From Amblyornis subalaris (Eukaryota; Chordata; Aves; Passeriformes; Ptilonorhynchidae), in NCBI GenBank assembly GCA_018881555.1, contig JACAXG010000012.1:7304087-7368086 (forward strand): a stretch of DNA of 64,000 nucleotides, in the 5' to 3' direction. Positions 62,388 through 64,000 of this stretch are shown here, in pieces. The translations under genes and the position numbers were made by a program. Within the stretch, counting starts at the first letter, position 1. Every line of letters starts with the position of its first letter. The notes under the pieces were generated by a model. It was not told where the DNA came from, made no database searches, and saw only the letters and a program-made list of their open reading frames with translations.

Positions 62388-64000
62388 GTGAGTCTTTGGA
62401 CATGGTATGATTAATTCTGTACCATTTTCTCTATGGTGATATCTTAGCTTTTAATTTAACTAGTGACATTAAAAGTACAAGCAAGTTATTTACTGTTTCA
62501 AAGTTCCAAAACTTTCGAAAGATGTAGGAATGTTAGCAGTAATGCTTTCTACAGTGGGTTTTCTCATAAATTTTGAATATGTTATCTGGATTTACTGATT
62601 TTTAAGATTTCTCTGTTACTGACTGTGGTAGCAATTCCATTAGCAAGAAATGATATTAAGAGATACTTCAGTCTTTTCACAAGTATAGAATAAGAGTTTG
62701 AACTGTTTGCTATTGACTTTTGTTATTTCATTCAAACTGCTAATTGACCACAACACTGTTATGACATTCTTTTAAAGGTATGTTTAAAAATATACTCTGC
62801 TCTGTTTCATGTTTTCCAAGAGGTTGACCACAGATTTACCTGTCTTTCCCTTTTTTATTTTGTGCAAACCTTTTTGTTCAGCTATCAGGAGACCAAATTT
62901 GTGTGTGTATCTTTAATTGCTGCTCCATGCAGCTGTCTGTCTTTGAATGGAGTAACAGGTTTATGCACATGTAGTAAAATGTGCTTAAGCACATCCCAAT
63001 TAGCATTTATATTTTCTGTTTAATTTGTGTCTCTGATTTGGCTGAGAGTTAAATTTGATCCTAGAAGTGGCCCTTTTAAAAACAGTCTGTAACTTTGTCA
63101 TTATAACACACTATGAATGTAATCAAGCTCTCATTTCTTAATTTTTGTTATTTCTTAACTTAAATCAGTCATTTTTACTTCTGAACTCTTCAGCTTTGTG
63201 CAAACGAAACCTACTTCAGATTTTTTCCGATTTTAGATCTAGTGCGTTTGATTTTGAAATGTTAATTTATGTTTTTAGAAATTATAGCAATGTGATACTG
63301 ACATGGTGATATCTTTGAAAACTATCACATGGGTAGAAATAACACTCAATATAAAAAGATTTTCATGGACCCTGCTATTCCTGGTGATTTTAATGGCTTA
63401 TAAGCAATACCTGCTAATATTTACTGCCTAATTATTTGTTATAACATACATGTTAACACTTGAGGTTGTTTATTTCCAAGCAGCAAACAACTTCACTAAT
63501 GGAAGCTTGGAAATACCACTTTGTCCTTTCTTAACAGCACATCAGCATTTTTTGCATTCAAATAATGTGATATTTTCCCCATTTACCAAGTTTCAGTAAA
63601 ACGTGCTAAATTATATTTATGCTCATAAATGAACAATTCCAATGGCTCTGATTCTATGGAAGACAATTGACATTAATGTGAGAACTAATATTGAAATGAC
63701 CTAAGGAAAATGTAAATGCTTTAAAAAGAGAGTTCTTGCTTGTTTTTTATTACTGTGTGCTTACCAAAAGTATTTCCATCTGTAGCTGTTGCAGGAAGAT
63801 TTGGGTGTGTTTTGACATCAATAGACTTCTTCTCTATACCATGCGGAAAATTGGCTTATGTTAACAGCTTTTTGTTTGCTTTCATTTTTTAAAAGCTAAC
63901 CTGAGTGAGTCTCTAGGATATCATGCTGACATATTTTGCTTACTTTTAATGCTCATCATTTGCTTATTGAAATTTATGTTGTGAGTTCTTTGTCTGACAT
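62388..64000 (+). other. PARD3B: PARD3B intron (5' part)
   Basis: This intron starts with donor gtgagt, splits a Gly codon after its first base and runs past the window end. The next exon, which should continue PDZ2, is not present within 1.6 kb. It is AT-rich with no recognisable repeat or gene. Confidence 0.88.

Noticed and set aside
62054..62410. 118-codon frame as a stand-alone small gene
   Set aside because: It is the PARD3B exon 62029-62387 read from an internal Met and running through the splice donor into the intron.
1..64000. CRISPR arrays, bacterial operons, phage or toxin-antitoxin systems
   Set aside because: No regularly spaced repeats, ribosome-binding-site-linked ORFs or dense coding are present; everything is consistent with vertebrate intronic DNA.

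Overview
The window is avian nuclear DNA. Three things point to a bird: AT-rich intronic sequence, several 5'-truncated CR1 LINE copies ending in the bird-type octamer tail, and a bird-type endogenous LTR. No prokaryotic features are present. Isolated single N bases are scattered throughout, which looks like consensus or assembly ambiguity.

The only gene I can support is PARD3B (PAR3-like cell-polarity scaffold) on the + strand. Five consecutive internal coding exons lie at 13045-13151, 43527-43618, 53752-53838, 57393-57518 and 62029-62387. All ten splice sites are canonical AG/GT, and the reading phase carries through every junction without a break. Together they encode about 256 residues. 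In order these are the end of the N-terminal linker with a RRSSDP motif, a variable linker, the whole first PDZ domain split over three exons, the Ser/Pro-rich PDZ1-PDZ2 linker, and the first strand of PDZ2. The exons for the N-terminal oligomerisation domain lie upstream of the window. The rest of PDZ2, PDZ3 and the C-terminus lie downstream.

Layout: 1-13044 intron; exon; a 30.4 kb intron (13152-43526) holding a sense CR1, an antisense CR1, a TG microsatellite, a GC-rich patch and an antisense ERV-type LTR; exon; a 10.1 kb intron (43619-53751) with a candidate unannotated 58-bp frame-shifting exon near its end; exon; a 3.6 kb intron with an old CR1 fragment; exon; a 4.5 kb intron with another CR1; exon; then the start of the next intron to 64000. 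About 98.6% of the window is intronic.

I found no convincing second gene, RNA gene, or previously undescribed multi-gene system. The best leads are the possible poison exon at 53029-53086, the recurring one-sided AC/GT tracts, and two antisense open stretches that need expression data.
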